DNA from: Acidulodesulfobacterium_A sp049965795 | Lineage (GTDB): Bacteria; SZUA-79; Acidulodesulfobacterales; Acidulodesulfobacteraceae | DNA length: 32,702 nucleotides | Assembly (NCBI GenBank): GCA_049965795.1 | Contig: JBMFVW010000018.1 | Location: 1 to 32,702 of the forward strand | Direction of reading: 5' to 3' | Shown: positions 24,707 to 31,802 of the stretch, in pieces | How positions within the stretch are numbered: position 1 is the first letter of the stretch | How the letters are laid out: the number at the start of each line of letters is the position of its first letter | Notes under the pieces: generated by a model | Databases searched by the model: none | What the model saw: the letters and a program-made list of their open reading frames with translations, nothing else | Told to the model about the DNA's origin: nothing | Translations under genes and position numbers: made by a program

Positions 24707-24721
24707 CTGCCCCCGTCACAA
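24707..24721. repeat. Half-copy of the 22967 palindrome in a convergent gap
   Basis: CTGCCCCCGTCACAA matches the reverse complement of 22962-22976 with one mismatch. It lies in the 65-bp gap between the convergent FlhB-C and PilZ genes. No hairpin-plus-T-run terminator was found in this gap. Confidence 0.55.
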
Positions 24722-24730
24722 ATTGGACAT

Positions 24731-25450
24731 TTAAACCGTTCCTTTCATAGCGGCTACTATCTCTCTCTGCCTTTTAAAAATATAGTTAAAAAGTATATCC
24801 TGCTGCGCCGGTTTTATATTTATAGCTTTAGCGCCGGTTTTATATTTTAAATTATCCAACCTTACGTTAGACATTATTTCAAGCCCCAGGGTAATTTCCG
24901 GAAGTCTGAAAGGAAATTTAATCTTTACGTTTTCAAGCACGGTATGTTTTTCCAAAGGAAAATCCAATAAAAAAGAAAATCCTTCGCCGGACAGATCATA
25001 CAGCCTGGTTTCCGTATATTTATTATTATAAAAAAAAGATACGATAACCGGTTCGCTTAAAGACGGTTCTATCCTGAAAAATTTTCTTTTTTCTAAAGAC
25101 AGTATTTCAATAGGCTTGTAAATATCGAATACGAAATAATCCCCGTCTTTTTCGTAATTATATAGTTTAGACAGAAAAAAATGATCGTTGTCATAAAATT
25201 TAAACGCTATTTTTAAATAAGACGATTCCGTAATTTTTAAATTTCCCGACTTGGGAATAAGCGAATCTATGGTTAAAGTATCTTCGTTAACCTTAAGAAT
25301 ATTTGTCGTGTATTCGTCGTTAAACGGAACCGGATAAATAATAACGGGTTTTTTCTGATTGGCAAAACCTTTAAGTATCGAGTGTATTTCCTGTTTCTTT
25401 GAATATATATTGATATCCGGATTTTCTTTTAATTTTTTTATATCGAACAT
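24731..25450 (-). CDS. PilZ-domain c-di-GMP-binding protein, YcgR-like
   Basis: 239 residues. An N-terminal YcgR-like β-domain (about 35-120, KKPVIIYPVPFNDEYTTNIL) is followed by a PilZ domain. The c-di-GMP binding motifs are visible: EKRKFFRIEP (the RxxxR motif) and YDLSGEGFSF (D-x-S-x-x-G). YcgR-type proteins bind c-di-GMP and then act on the flagellar motor or stator to slow or bias rotation. It is on the opposite strand to the flagellar genes and lies 37 bp downstream of the DsrE-like gene on that strand, so the two probably form a small operon. No clear Shine-Dalgarno sequence is seen before its ATG (25450). Confidence 0.85.
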   Translation of the reverse strand: MFDIKKLKENPDINIYSKKQEIHSILKGFANQKKPVIIYPVPFNDEYTTNILKVNEDTLTIDSLIPKSGNLKITESSYLKIAFKFYDNDHFFLSKLYNYEKDGDYFVFDIYKPIEILSLEKRKFFRIEPSLSEPVIVSFFYNNKYTETRLYDLSGEGFSFLLDFPLEKHTVLENVKIKFPFRLPEITLGLEIMSNVRLDNLKYKTGAKAINIKPAQQDILFNYIFKRQREIVAAMKGTV

Positions 25451-25487
25451 ATTTTGAGTTAAGAGTTAAGAATAGAAATAATTTATA

Positions 25488-25817
25488 TTAGAATAGCAAA
25501 GCTCTGTCGTTTTCTTTGAGTTCGTTAATAATTTTTGCGTTTTCGAACTGCGAAGAATAGTTAAAAATTTCATCTCGAAAAACTACGCCGTTTACCCTGC
25601 ATGAGTGTTCGCAAACGGAAACGTTGTCTATTATGCCGCCCAGTTCCGTTAATAGGGAAATAAATTCCCTATTTTCGGTCAAAAAAACTCCTTTATCGGT
25701 AATAAAGACAGACACGGATATTTCGCCGCCTTTTTTCGCCGCCGCTTTCAAAAAACCTGCAACATGCTGCAGATGTTTATCTTCTGAAATTATAACCGCA
25801 AGTTTATTTTTATCCAT
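25488..25817 (-). CDS. Small DsrE-like protein
   Basis: 109 residues with a compact α/β layout: LAVIISEDKHLQHVAGFLKA, then SVSVFITDKGVFL, and a Cys-containing loop SVCEHSCRVNG (C-x-x-x-C). This resembles the DsrE/DsrF fold, a broad family including sulfur-carrier and regulatory proteins. The two cysteines could be redox-active or bind a metal. It is upstream of the PilZ gene on the same strand and faces flgF across a 359-bp region. No Shine-Dalgarno sequence is seen before ATG 25817. The fold assignment is moderate; no specific function can be given. A link between sulfur or redox state and motility is speculation. Confidence 0.55.
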   Translation of the reverse strand: MDKNKLAVIISEDKHLQHVAGFLKAAAKKGGEISVSVFITDKGVFLTENREFISLLTELGGIIDNVSVCEHSCRVNGVVFRDEIFNYSSQFENAKIINELKENDRALLF

Positions 25818-25832
25818 AATATTTATTACTAT

Positions 25833-25860
25833 TGTATATTATTCTAAGCCTTTATATCAA
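25833..25860 (-). promoter_or_regulatory. Possible sigma-70-type promoter for the DsrE-PilZ pair
   Basis: On the minus strand, TTGATA (25855-25860) and TATACA (25833-25838) are spaced by 16 bp. Transcription would begin near 25826, giving a very short leader before ATG 25817. The AT-rich context lowers confidence. Confidence 0.35.
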
Positions 25861-25881
25861 TAACATTTTTTTTTATTTTTT

Positions 25882-25900
25882 AAAGGTGTCAGATTTATTT
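25882..25900. repeat. 19-bp intergenic repeat, copy 1
   Basis: AAAGGTGTCAGATTTATTT is identical to 29628-29646. Both copies are intergenic and in the same orientation. An identical 19-mer in two gaps of one window suggests an interspersed element or a terminal part of one. Confidence 0.7.
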
Positions 25901-25942
25901 ATTTGCTTACTCCCGTCTGCGTTTGCTGAAAAACCGTCCCGT

Positions 25943-25995
25943 CAGGCGGACGCCTGCCGTCCTTCTTTTTTTGAAGGAGGGGGGGGGGAGGGGGG
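25943..25995. repeat. Composite palindrome and G-tract element
   Basis: CAGGCGGACGCCTG (25943-25956) and the CCTTC/GAAGG hairpin mirror, in the same order, the 12037-12082 element (CAGGC...GCCTG, then CCTCCTT...AAGGAGGGG). Here the purine side has grown into a run of ten Gs, one A and six Gs. The run could slip in replication or form a G-quadruplex. Confidence 0.65.
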
Positions 25996-26044
25996 TTATT
26001 TATTTTGATTTTGGAAATAATAGGGGAAATTTTTTCCTTCTTTA

Positions 26045-26060
26045 TGGCATGTTTATTGCA
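26045..26060 (+). promoter_or_regulatory. Sigma-54 (RpoN) promoter upstream of flgF
   Basis: TGGCATGTTTATTGCA matches the TGGCAYRN4TTGCW consensus at every specified position. Transcription would start near 26071, about 105 nt before the flgF ATG. It mirrors the site before fliL (2064-2079), so two middle-class operons, gate/switch and rod/ring, appear to share RpoN control. Confidence 0.85.
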
Positions 26061-26176
26061 AAGAATATTATGTATGAGGAAAAATTTATATATTTTATAT
26101 ATTATAGATGCTAAATGTTTTATTTTTTAAAATTAATTAATTTTTTTTATTTTATTCAATTATCGGAGTTTAAAAA

Positions 26177-26953
26177 ATGAACGGAGGTTCTTACATAACT
26201 TTAAGCGGAATATTGGCTGTGGAAAGGCAGCTTTCTGCCGTTACCAACAATCTTTCAAATATTAATACGGCAGGTTATAAAAGCACAAACGTTAATTTTG
26301 CGGAATTTTTGCCGCAAAAAGCCATAGATGCTAATAATTCCGGCGAAAATAAGCCGCTTGTAGATAAAGCATATCCTATTGTTTTAAATACATATAATAA
26401 TATGTCTCAGGGACCTATAAAAAAAACGGGCAACAGGCTGGATCTTGCTATTAAAGGCAGCGGATATTTTGCTGTTTTAACTCCTGCAGGCATTAAATAT
26501 ACAAGGGACGGCATATTTTCCCTTAATCAGGCCGGAGAACTCGTAACACAGGAAGGATATCCCGTGTTAAGCAAGTTTAAAAAACCTATATTTCTTAACG
26601 AAAGAGGTTCCGACGTAACTATCGGCGGTTCGGGCGAAATAAGCCTTACCGATCCTCAGTCCGGCAATGAAATGTATTCAGGTACCATATTAATTGTAAA
26701 TTTTAAAAATCCGCAATATTTATCTAAATACGGAAATACTTTATTTTCTGAAACTAAAAGTTCAGGCGCTCCGGTAGAAAATCAAAATCCAGATATACTG
26801 CAGGGTTATATTGAAGAATCCAACGTAAACGAAATCAAAGGCATGGTTCAGATGATAAATATTTCTGAAACGTATAATAATATGATACAGGCGTTAAAAT
26901 CATATTCGACGGCAGATAATACGGCAATTAACACAGTAGGAGCGGCGGTATAA
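26177..26953 (+). CDS. flgF: Flagellar proximal rod protein FlgF
   Basis: 258 residues. The N-terminal rod motif is GILAVERQLSAVTNNLSNIN followed by TAGYKSTNVNF; the middle has LAIKGSGYFAVLTPAGIKYT; the C-terminus (LQGYIEESNVNEIKGMVQMI, ISETYNNMIQALKSY) is the helix that pairs with the N-terminal one in rod and hook proteins. FlgF is a rod subunit exported through the type III gate and assembled between FlgB/C and FlgG. It is called FlgF rather than FlgG because the more canonical FlgG follows directly. Shine-Dalgarno CGGAG precedes the ATG. Confidence 0.92.
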   Translation: MNGGSYITLSGILAVERQLSAVTNNLSNINTAGYKSTNVNFAEFLPQKAIDANNSGENKPLVDKAYPIVLNTYNNMSQGPIKKTGNRLDLAIKGSGYFAVLTPAGIKYTRDGIFSLNQAGELVTQEGYPVLSKFKKPIFLNERGSDVTIGGSGEISLTDPQSGNEMYSGTILIVNFKNPQYLSKYGNTLFSETKSSGAPVENQNPDILQGYIEESNVNEIKGMVQMINISETYNNMIQALKSYSTADNTAINTVGAAV

Positions 26954-26964
26954 ACCATCAATTT

Positions 26965-26996
26965 ACGGCGGCGGCGGAATTTAATTCCTTTGCCGT
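26965..26996. repeat. Intergenic AATT-core repeat between flgF and flgG
   Basis: ACGGC...GCCGT flanks a GGAATTTAATTCC core (26976-26988). It is another copy of the AATT-core intergenic family, with a GCGGCG expansion on the left. It lies 11 bp after the flgF stop and could form a hairpin in the flgF-flgG transcript. Confidence 0.55.
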
Positions 26997-27035
26997 ATTT
27001 ATCAATTATATAATTACACGGAGGTTATTCATTAG

Positions 27036-27821
27036 ATGAGAGCTTTATGGACGGCGGCGACGGGAATGGAAGGACAGCAGATAGAAATAGACAACATAGC
27101 AAATAATCTTGCAAATACCAACACTACCGGGTTTAAAGAATCGAGGGTAAATTTTGAAGACCTGTTTTACCAGACTATTAAATCTCCGGGCGCTTATTCT
27201 TCGGAATATACCCAGTCCCCCACCGGAATTCAGATAGGTCTCGGTTCAAAAGTGTCTTCTATAGAAAAAGAGTTTACGCAGGGCGATCTTCAGCAGACGT
27301 CTAATCCTTTAGACATAGCAATTTCAGGTCAGGGTTTTTTTCAGGTGCAGATGCCGGACGGCGAAACGGCTTATACCAGAGACGGAACATTCGATACTAA
27401 TTCGCAGGGTCAGCTCGTAGATGCAAACGGATATCCTCTGATCCCTACCATTACAATACCGCCTAACGCTACTTCCGTTACAATTTCCGAAAACGGAACA
27501 GTTACGGCAGTTATATCGGGGCAGACTAATCCGGCGCAAATCGGAACTATAAGTCTTGCTAATTTTATTAATCCGGCAGGTCTTAACAGCATAGGCAGCA
27601 ATCTTTTTCTTCAGACTTCGGCTTCAGGCGTTCCGCAGGTCGGCACGCCAAACGAAAACGGACTTGGAACCCTCCAGCAGGGGTTTTTGGAAATGTCTAA
27701 CGTAAATCTTGTAGGGCAGATGGTTGACATGATTACGGCTCAAAATGCCTACACTATAGATTCAAAAGCTATGACCACCGCAAATCAGATGCTTCAAACT
27801 ATGAGCGGTTTAATACCGTAA
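27036..27821 (+). CDS. flgG: Flagellar distal rod protein FlgG
   Basis: 261 residues, the typical FlgG length. MRALWTAATGMEGQQIEIDN and NNLANTNTTGFKESRVNFED are the FlgG signature, with LDIAISGQGFFQVQMPDG and YTRDGTFDTNSQGQLV in the middle and LQQGFLEMSNVNLVGQMVDM plus ANQMLQTM at the end. FlgG forms the distal rod through the P- and L-rings, whose genes follow (flgA, flgH, flgI). GGAGG lies 11 nt before the ATG. Confidence 0.96.
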   Translation: MRALWTAATGMEGQQIEIDNIANNLANTNTTGFKESRVNFEDLFYQTIKSPGAYSSEYTQSPTGIQIGLGSKVSSIEKEFTQGDLQQTSNPLDIAISGQGFFQVQMPDGETAYTRDGTFDTNSQGQLVDANGYPLIPTITIPPNATSVTISENGTVTAVISGQTNPAQIGTISLANFINPAGLNSIGSNLFLQTSASGVPQVGTPNENGLGTLQQGFLEMSNVNLVGQMVDMITAQNAYTIDSKAMTTANQMLQTMSGLIP

Positions 27822-27948
27822 TAAATTTAAAAATTTAATAAATTAAGTTACTTACTATAAATAAATTAAACCAAACAATTAATTAAATTATTATTTAATA
27901 AAAAAGACGGCGTAAATAATAACGGTAAATTAGTAGCAGAATAGTAAA

Positions 27949-28707
27949 ATGAAAAAAATGAAATTAAAATTAATTTTTTTATTAACGATATTCATAGCAA
28001 CTTCGGCGGTTGTTTTATTTAACTGCGGATTCTATTTTAAAGGCGCTGCGGCATTTTCTATAGAAAACCGCAAAAATAATGATACCTTATTAAAACGTTT
28101 AATAATAAGAGCTTACTTAAAAAAAGTTCCTTTAAAATTCAAAAAATATTTTCATTTTGCAAAATTTAATTTTAATCTGCCTTATAAATATTTTAATTTA
28201 AAAAATTTAAGAATAAACATTGCCGATACACGATATTCGGGGTATCATACCGCATTAATAAAAATTATAAACGTAAAAAACGGCGGGATGCTGGGTTTGG
28301 ATGCCGCTACTTTTAAAACGTCTATTTATGCTCCGGTCGCCGTTGCATCCGAAACTATCGGAAAATTTCAGATTATAAAAAGCGGCGAGATAAAAATATC
28401 TTACAAAAGCATTCCTAGTTTAAACGACGGCTATTTTTTAAACGTTCAAAAAGCGGCGGGAAGGGAAGCTAAATTTTTTATTGCCGCAGGAGCGGCTTTA
28501 AATAATGCAAATACCGAGAGACGAAGAATAATAAATTTTGGAGACAGAATAAATATAATTTACGACGAAAACGGATTAATTTTAAAAACAAAAGGCATGG
28601 CTCTTCAGTCAGGTGCTTTAAATTCAAAAATAAGAGTAAAAAATTTAGATTCGGGAGTAATAGTGGAATGTACGGTAAAATCTGATAAAACGGCAGAGGC
28701 CGGATAA
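27949..28707 (+). CDS. flgA: Flagellar P-ring assembly chaperone FlgA
   Basis: 252 residues. A hydrophobic signal segment (about residues 5-27) directs it to the periplasm; the N-terminal half is Lys/Phe-rich and poorly conserved. The C-terminal half has the ChapFlgA/SAF layout: FGDRINIIYDENGLILKTKG, then MALQSGALNSKIRVKNLDSG and VIVECTV. FlgA helps FlgI form the P-ring. It is the expected neighbour of flgG, flgH and flgI. It follows a 127-bp AT-rich gap with no recognised signal and has no clear Shine-Dalgarno sequence. Confidence 0.85.
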   Translation: MKKMKLKLIFLLTIFIATSAVVLFNCGFYFKGAAAFSIENRKNNDTLLKRLIIRAYLKKVPLKFKKYFHFAKFNFNLPYKYFNLKNLRINIADTRYSGYHTALIKIINVKNGGMLGLDAATFKTSIYAPVAVASETIGKFQIIKSGEIKISYKSIPSLNDGYFLNVQKAAGREAKFFIAAGAALNNANTERRRIINFGDRINIIYDENGLILKTKGMALQSGALNSKIRVKNLDSGVIVECTVKSDKTAEAG

Positions 28708-28757
28708 GTTTGTCAAATAATAGAACTTCGTAATAATATTTTGATAAATTAATTATA

Positions 28758-28784
28758 TTAATTAATTTAAAAAACTGCCGATAA
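28758..28784 (+). promoter_or_regulatory. Possible sigma-28 promoter before flgH
   Basis: GCCGATAA (28777-28784) is a perfect sigma-28 -10 element; 15 bp upstream is TTAA instead of TAAA. A 7-bp inverted repeat (ACTGCCG 28774-28780, CGGCAGT 28830-28836) overlaps it. flgH is not usually a late gene and the -35 is poor, so this is kept only as a candidate. Confidence 0.3.
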
Positions 28785-28854
28785 ACGTATGTATATATTA
28801 AATAACGTGCAAATATGAAACCGAAAAAACGGCAGTATATAGGGTGCAAATTAT

Positions 28855-29580
28855 ATGGAACTTAAAAAAAAGCAAACTCAAATAAAGTCTAAATCAAAAG
28901 TAAAAGTATTTTTGATATTAACCTTATTTCTCGCCGGTTTATCATCATTTACGTTAACGGGCTGCGGGGTGCATCCGCCTAAGTCTATGATTCCTCCGAC
29001 TTATGTGAAGCCTACGGCGAAAAACGGAGGGCTGCAGCACAAACCGGTGCTTGGTTCGCTGTGGACGGGAACCGGCGGAGGAACTAATCTTTATACCGAT
29101 AACGTAGCTTTCAGGCTGAACGATACCGTAACTATAATAGTCAATGATCAGACCCAAGTTTCCGATTCTTCGGGAACATCATTAGAGCATAATTCCAGCG
29201 GCACAGGAGAATTTGCTTTCGGTACGCTTTCTACTTCTAAGCCTACCGGTTATGAAGGCTCTAACAACGAAACTTTCAACGGCGGAGGCGGAGTAGCGGA
29301 ATCCGGTCAGATAAATTCTACGATTCAGGCTCAGGTAGTAAAAGTATTTCCTAACGGCGACGTTGAACTTAAAGGGGAGAGGGAAGTGTCCGTGAACGGA
29401 GAAACAAGATATCTTCTGATTAAAGGCATAGCCCGTCCTATAGACATATCTCCAGCAAACACCGTGCTGTCAACGCAGCTTGCCGACGAAAGAATATGGA
29501 TAAACGGCAGAGGTTACGTCAACAGTTCCCAGAGTCCTAACTGGCTGTATAAAATTATGCAGGATATCTGGCCGTTTTAA
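28855..29580 (+). CDS. flgH: Flagellar L-ring lipoprotein FlgH
   Basis: 241 residues. A lipoprotein signal ends in the lipobox LTGC, with C37 as the lipidated residue. The mature part has the FlgH pattern GSLWTGTGGGTNLYTDNVAF, RLNDTVTIIVND, then VVKVFPNGDVELKGEREVSV and STQLADERIWINGRGYVN. FlgH forms the ring in the outer membrane that serves as a bushing for the rod, so it marks the host as Gram-negative. A weak Shine-Dalgarno sequence (AGGGTG) precedes the ATG. flgI follows after a 100-bp gap that carries the second copy of the 19-bp repeat. Confidence 0.95.
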   Translation: MELKKKQTQIKSKSKVKVFLILTLFLAGLSSFTLTGCGVHPPKSMIPPTYVKPTAKNGGLQHKPVLGSLWTGTGGGTNLYTDNVAFRLNDTVTIIVNDQTQVSDSSGTSLEHNSSGTGEFAFGTLSTSKPTGYEGSNNETFNGGGGVAESGQINSTIQAQVVKVFPNGDVELKGEREVSVNGETRYLLIKGIARPIDISPANTVLSTQLADERIWINGRGYVNSSQSPNWLYKIMQDIWPF

Positions 29581-29627
29581 AGAAAATAGAAAGAAAATAT
29601 GGATAGGGTCTTATATATGAAAAGGAA

Positions 29628-29646
29628 AAAGGTGTCAGATTTATTT
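29628..29646. repeat. 19-bp intergenic repeat, copy 2
   Basis: AAAGGTGTCAGATTTATTT, identical to 25882-25900, in the flgH-flgI gap. It ends 34 bp before the flgI ATG. Confidence 0.7.
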
Positions 29647-29680
29647 TCGGCACAATAATATTTGGAGGACGGTATAATAA

Positions 29681-30754
29681 ATGAATAAAAAAATATTCTT
29701 ATTACCTATAGTTTTTTTGCTTTCGCTGTTTTGGATTTTAACGACAATTACCTTTTTTGCGCCCTTTGATTCTTGCGCTGCTACGGTAGGCAACATTACT
29801 TCCGTTTACGGAGCGATGAGTAACCCTATAGTAGGCTACGGTTTAGTTACCGGTCTCGACGGCACGGGCGACCAGTGGGGCGTTAACGTTACCCAGCAGT
29901 CTATAGTTACTATGCTGTCCAAACTCGGCATTAATACTAACGAAGCTTCTCTTTACGAAATAAGGGATACCGCCGCAGTTATGGTAACTGCCGAACTTCC
30001 GCCGTTTGCCGTCCCGGGAGAAAAGATAAACGTTACCGTCAGCGCCATCGGCAATGCGGAAAGCATAGAAGGCGGAGTTCTTCTTATGACGCCGCTTAAA
30101 GGTCCTAACGGAAAAGTTTACGCACTTGCGCAAGGCTCTGTTTCTACCGGCGGAAGCGTTGCCGATCAAAACGTTATGCCTCTTCCCGGTTATGTTCCCG
30201 TATCACAGAATTTTCAAACGGCAGGCATTATAGATAACGGCGGAATAGTGGAAAAAGGAGTATCTATCGGACTAAACTCTTTTAAATCAGTCCGTCTTAT
30301 TCTTAAAAATCCCAGTTTTACCAATTCGTCGAGAATAGCCGCCGCCATAAACGCAAAAATCGGAAAAGGAACTGCAAAGCCTTTGAATTCCGCTAGCGTA
30401 GATGTCGCAGTTCCGGCTTCCTATTCGGGAAACGTATCTCAATTCCTATCGGTTATTAACGCTATAAACGTAAAAACGCATTCTAAAGCAATAATAGTTA
30501 TTGACGAAAGGTCAGGAACGGTAGTAATTGGCGGAAATATAAAAATAAACCCGGTTGCGGTATCTAACAGAAATATTACGCTTAAAATAAACGGTAAAAG
30601 AACTCCTAACGCTTTTTATTTAAAGAAAGGATTAACGGTTGCCAAATTGGTTAAAGCACTTAATGCGGTAGGGGCTTCTACGTCAAGCATTATTTCAATG
30701 CTGGAATCTATAAAAGCTGCCGGAGCGCTGTCCGCCGAAATAAAAATTATATAA
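29681..30754 (+). CDS. flgI: Flagellar P-ring protein FlgI
   Basis: 357 residues. A signal peptide (about 1-33, ending near DSCAA) leads to the mature P-ring protein. Family blocks: NPIVGYGLVTGLDGTGDQ, VTAELPPFAVPGEKINVTVS, then LLMTPLKGPNGKVYALAQG, and late VDERSGTVVIGGNIKINPVA with GLTVAKLVKALNAVGAS. FlgI polymerises in the peptidoglycan layer with help from FlgA. GGAGG precedes the ATG by 12 nt. Its last 18 coding bases are repeated 71 bp downstream. Confidence 0.96.
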   Translation: MNKKIFLLPIVFLLSLFWILTTITFFAPFDSCAATVGNITSVYGAMSNPIVGYGLVTGLDGTGDQWGVNVTQQSIVTMLSKLGINTNEASLYEIRDTAAVMVTAELPPFAVPGEKINVTVSAIGNAESIEGGVLLMTPLKGPNGKVYALAQGSVSTGGSVADQNVMPLPGYVPVSQNFQTAGIIDNGGIVEKGVSIGLNSFKSVRLILKNPSFTNSSRIAAAINAKIGKGTAKPLNSASVDVAVPASYSGNVSQFLSVINAINVKTHSKAIIVIDERSGTVVIGGNIKINPVAVSNRNITLKINGKRTPNAFYLKKGLTVAKLVKALNAVGASTSSIISMLESIKAAGALSAEIKII

Positions 30755-30842
30755 AAATAATTTTTCCTATCACAAATGCAGAATTTAATACTAGTTATGC
30801 TATTGGTGAAATAAAAATTATATAAAAATACCTTTTCCTATC
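30737..30842. repeat. Direct repeat of the flgI 3' end
   Basis: 30737-30771 and 30808-30842 match at 33 of 35 positions, 71 bp apart, same orientation. The first copy includes the last codons and stop of flgI (EIKII stop); the second also spells EIKII stop but is non-coding. This points to a past local duplication in the flgI-flgM gap. Confidence 0.85.
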
Positions 30843-30891
30843 GGCAATTTTGGTGGATTAAGATATAAAAGGAGAGTATAGGAGGCAAAAT

Positions 30892-30919
30892 TAAAGTTAC
30901 GGTTTGAAAATGCCGATTG
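30892..30919 (+). promoter_or_regulatory. Sigma-28 (FliA) promoter upstream of flgM
   Basis: TAAAGTT at 30892-30898 and GCCGATTG at 30912-30919 match the sigma-28 elements TAAAGTTT and GCCGATAA. The TAAA-to-GCCGAT spacing is 16, one more than the usual 15. Transcription would start about 40 nt before the flgM ATG. In enterobacteria flgM also has a FliA-dependent promoter, forming a negative loop; the same seems likely here. Confidence 0.7.
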
Positions 30920-30967
30920 TTATATAAAAGCAAGTAAAATATCTTAAATTCAAGAAGGTATAAAATT

Positions 30968-31264
30968 ATGGCAATCGAAATTTCAAACGTAACGCCGGCT
31001 GTCGGCGAAATAATACAAAACGGAAACGTTCAGAAGAAAAAAGACGCCGCTTCCTCAGGAAACATCCAGTCTTCTTCCGATAAGGTAAGCATATCCGGCG
31101 ACGCGGCTTTCATAAGCAATTTAAGAGGGCAGATAGGTTCTTCGGAAACGTCTTCGCCGTCTAAAATTAGCGATATAATCCAAAAAATAGCTTCCGGCAC
31201 ATATGCGGACAGTTCAAAAATAGCCGAAGGATTGATTAATTCGCTGAGTATTTTTGAAGAATAA
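30968..31264 (+). CDS. flgM: Anti-sigma-28 factor FlgM
   Basis: 98 residues, typical for FlgM. A disordered Ser/Asn-rich N-terminus (SSSDKVSISGDAAFI) is followed by a helical C-terminus (SKISDIIQKIASGTYADSSK, IAEGLINSLSIF), where the I-x-x-G-x-Y and ILAEGLI-like pattern is the family signature. FlgM holds FliA inactive until hook completion lets it be secreted. AAGAAGG precedes the ATG. The 213-bp gap before it contains the flgI 3' repeat and the sigma-28 promoter; no flgJ is present. flgN and flgK follow. Confidence 0.9.
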   Translation: MAIEISNVTPAVGEIIQNGNVQKKKDAASSGNIQSSSDKVSISGDAAFISNLRGQIGSSETSSPSKISDIIQKIASGTYADSSKIAEGLINSLSIFEE

Positions 31265-31332
31265 ATAATAGATTTATGCAGAATTAATAATAATATATTA
31301 AAAGTAAGCATAATACGAAATATTCGGAAACT

Positions 31333-31800
31333 ATGAAAAACGAAACAAGGCAAAAAAAATACGAAGAGCTTTTAGATACCGTTCTTAAATTAAAAAACGA
31401 GCTTTCGGTTTGCTATAACGTTTTAAAAACCAGTTTTAATCCTATAGGAAATATAAGCTTATTTGAAAAAAAAGGAGCTATTTTAAAGGAAATAACCGAA
31501 AAAATAAAAGAATCCGGTATATTTTTATCTAAACAGGACGGCGAAGTTTCAGACGGAAACGACGAATGCTTCAGAGCCGAAGAAATTAAAGAAATTATAA
31601 AAGCGGAAATTTACGAACTTTCTAAAATTAACGAAGCATTTTCTTCTTTAGTGAGAAAAAATATATACTATAATCAGCTGACCATTTCTTTTATTACCGA
31701 CGCTTTCAAAAGAAATTCGATTTACGACAGATCCGGCTCAAACAATGCTTCGTTTTCGCCTTTAAAGAATGTTTTAATGAAATCCGGCGTGAGGATATAA
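31333..31800 (+). CDS. flgN: Flagellar export chaperone FlgN
   Basis: 155 residues, all-helical and charged, no signal peptide. KKYEELLDTVLKLKNELSVC at the start and LFEKKGAILKEITEKIKESG fit the FlgN pattern, but this family conserves poorly and the call leans on its place between flgM and flgK. FlgN binds the hook-associated proteins FlgK and FlgL in the cytoplasm and brings them to FlhA. The flgK ATG starts 2 bp after its stop, and the flgK Shine-Dalgarno sequence lies inside its 3' end. Confidence 0.85.
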   Translation: MKNETRQKKYEELLDTVLKLKNELSVCYNVLKTSFNPIGNISLFEKKGAILKEITEKIKESGIFLSKQDGEVSDGNDECFRAEEIKEIIKAEIYELSKINEAFSSLVRKNIYYNQLTISFITDAFKRNSIYDRSGSNNASFSPLKNVLMKSGVRI

Positions 31801-31802
31801 AA

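Larger units (their letters stand above)
25861..26044. other. Repeat-rich divergent intergenic region before flgF
   Basis: Together with the two promoters this fills the 359-bp gap between the DsrE-like gene and flgF (25818-26176). It holds AAAGGTGTCAGATTTATTT (25882-25900, repeated at 29628-29646), a small palindrome CAGGCG-GA-CGCCTG (25943-25956), a hairpin CCTTC-T7-GAAGG with its right flank running into a G10-A-G6 tract (25979-25995), then AT-rich DNA. A 63-codon ORF that crosses it (25923-26114) is made of these repeats and the promoter and is not credited. Confidence 0.6.

Noticed and set aside
25923..26114. 63-codon plus-strand ORF in the gap before flgF
   Set aside because: It runs through the palindromes, the G-tract and the sigma-54 promoter, translates to low-complexity Gly/Arg/Phe sequence and has no ribosome site.
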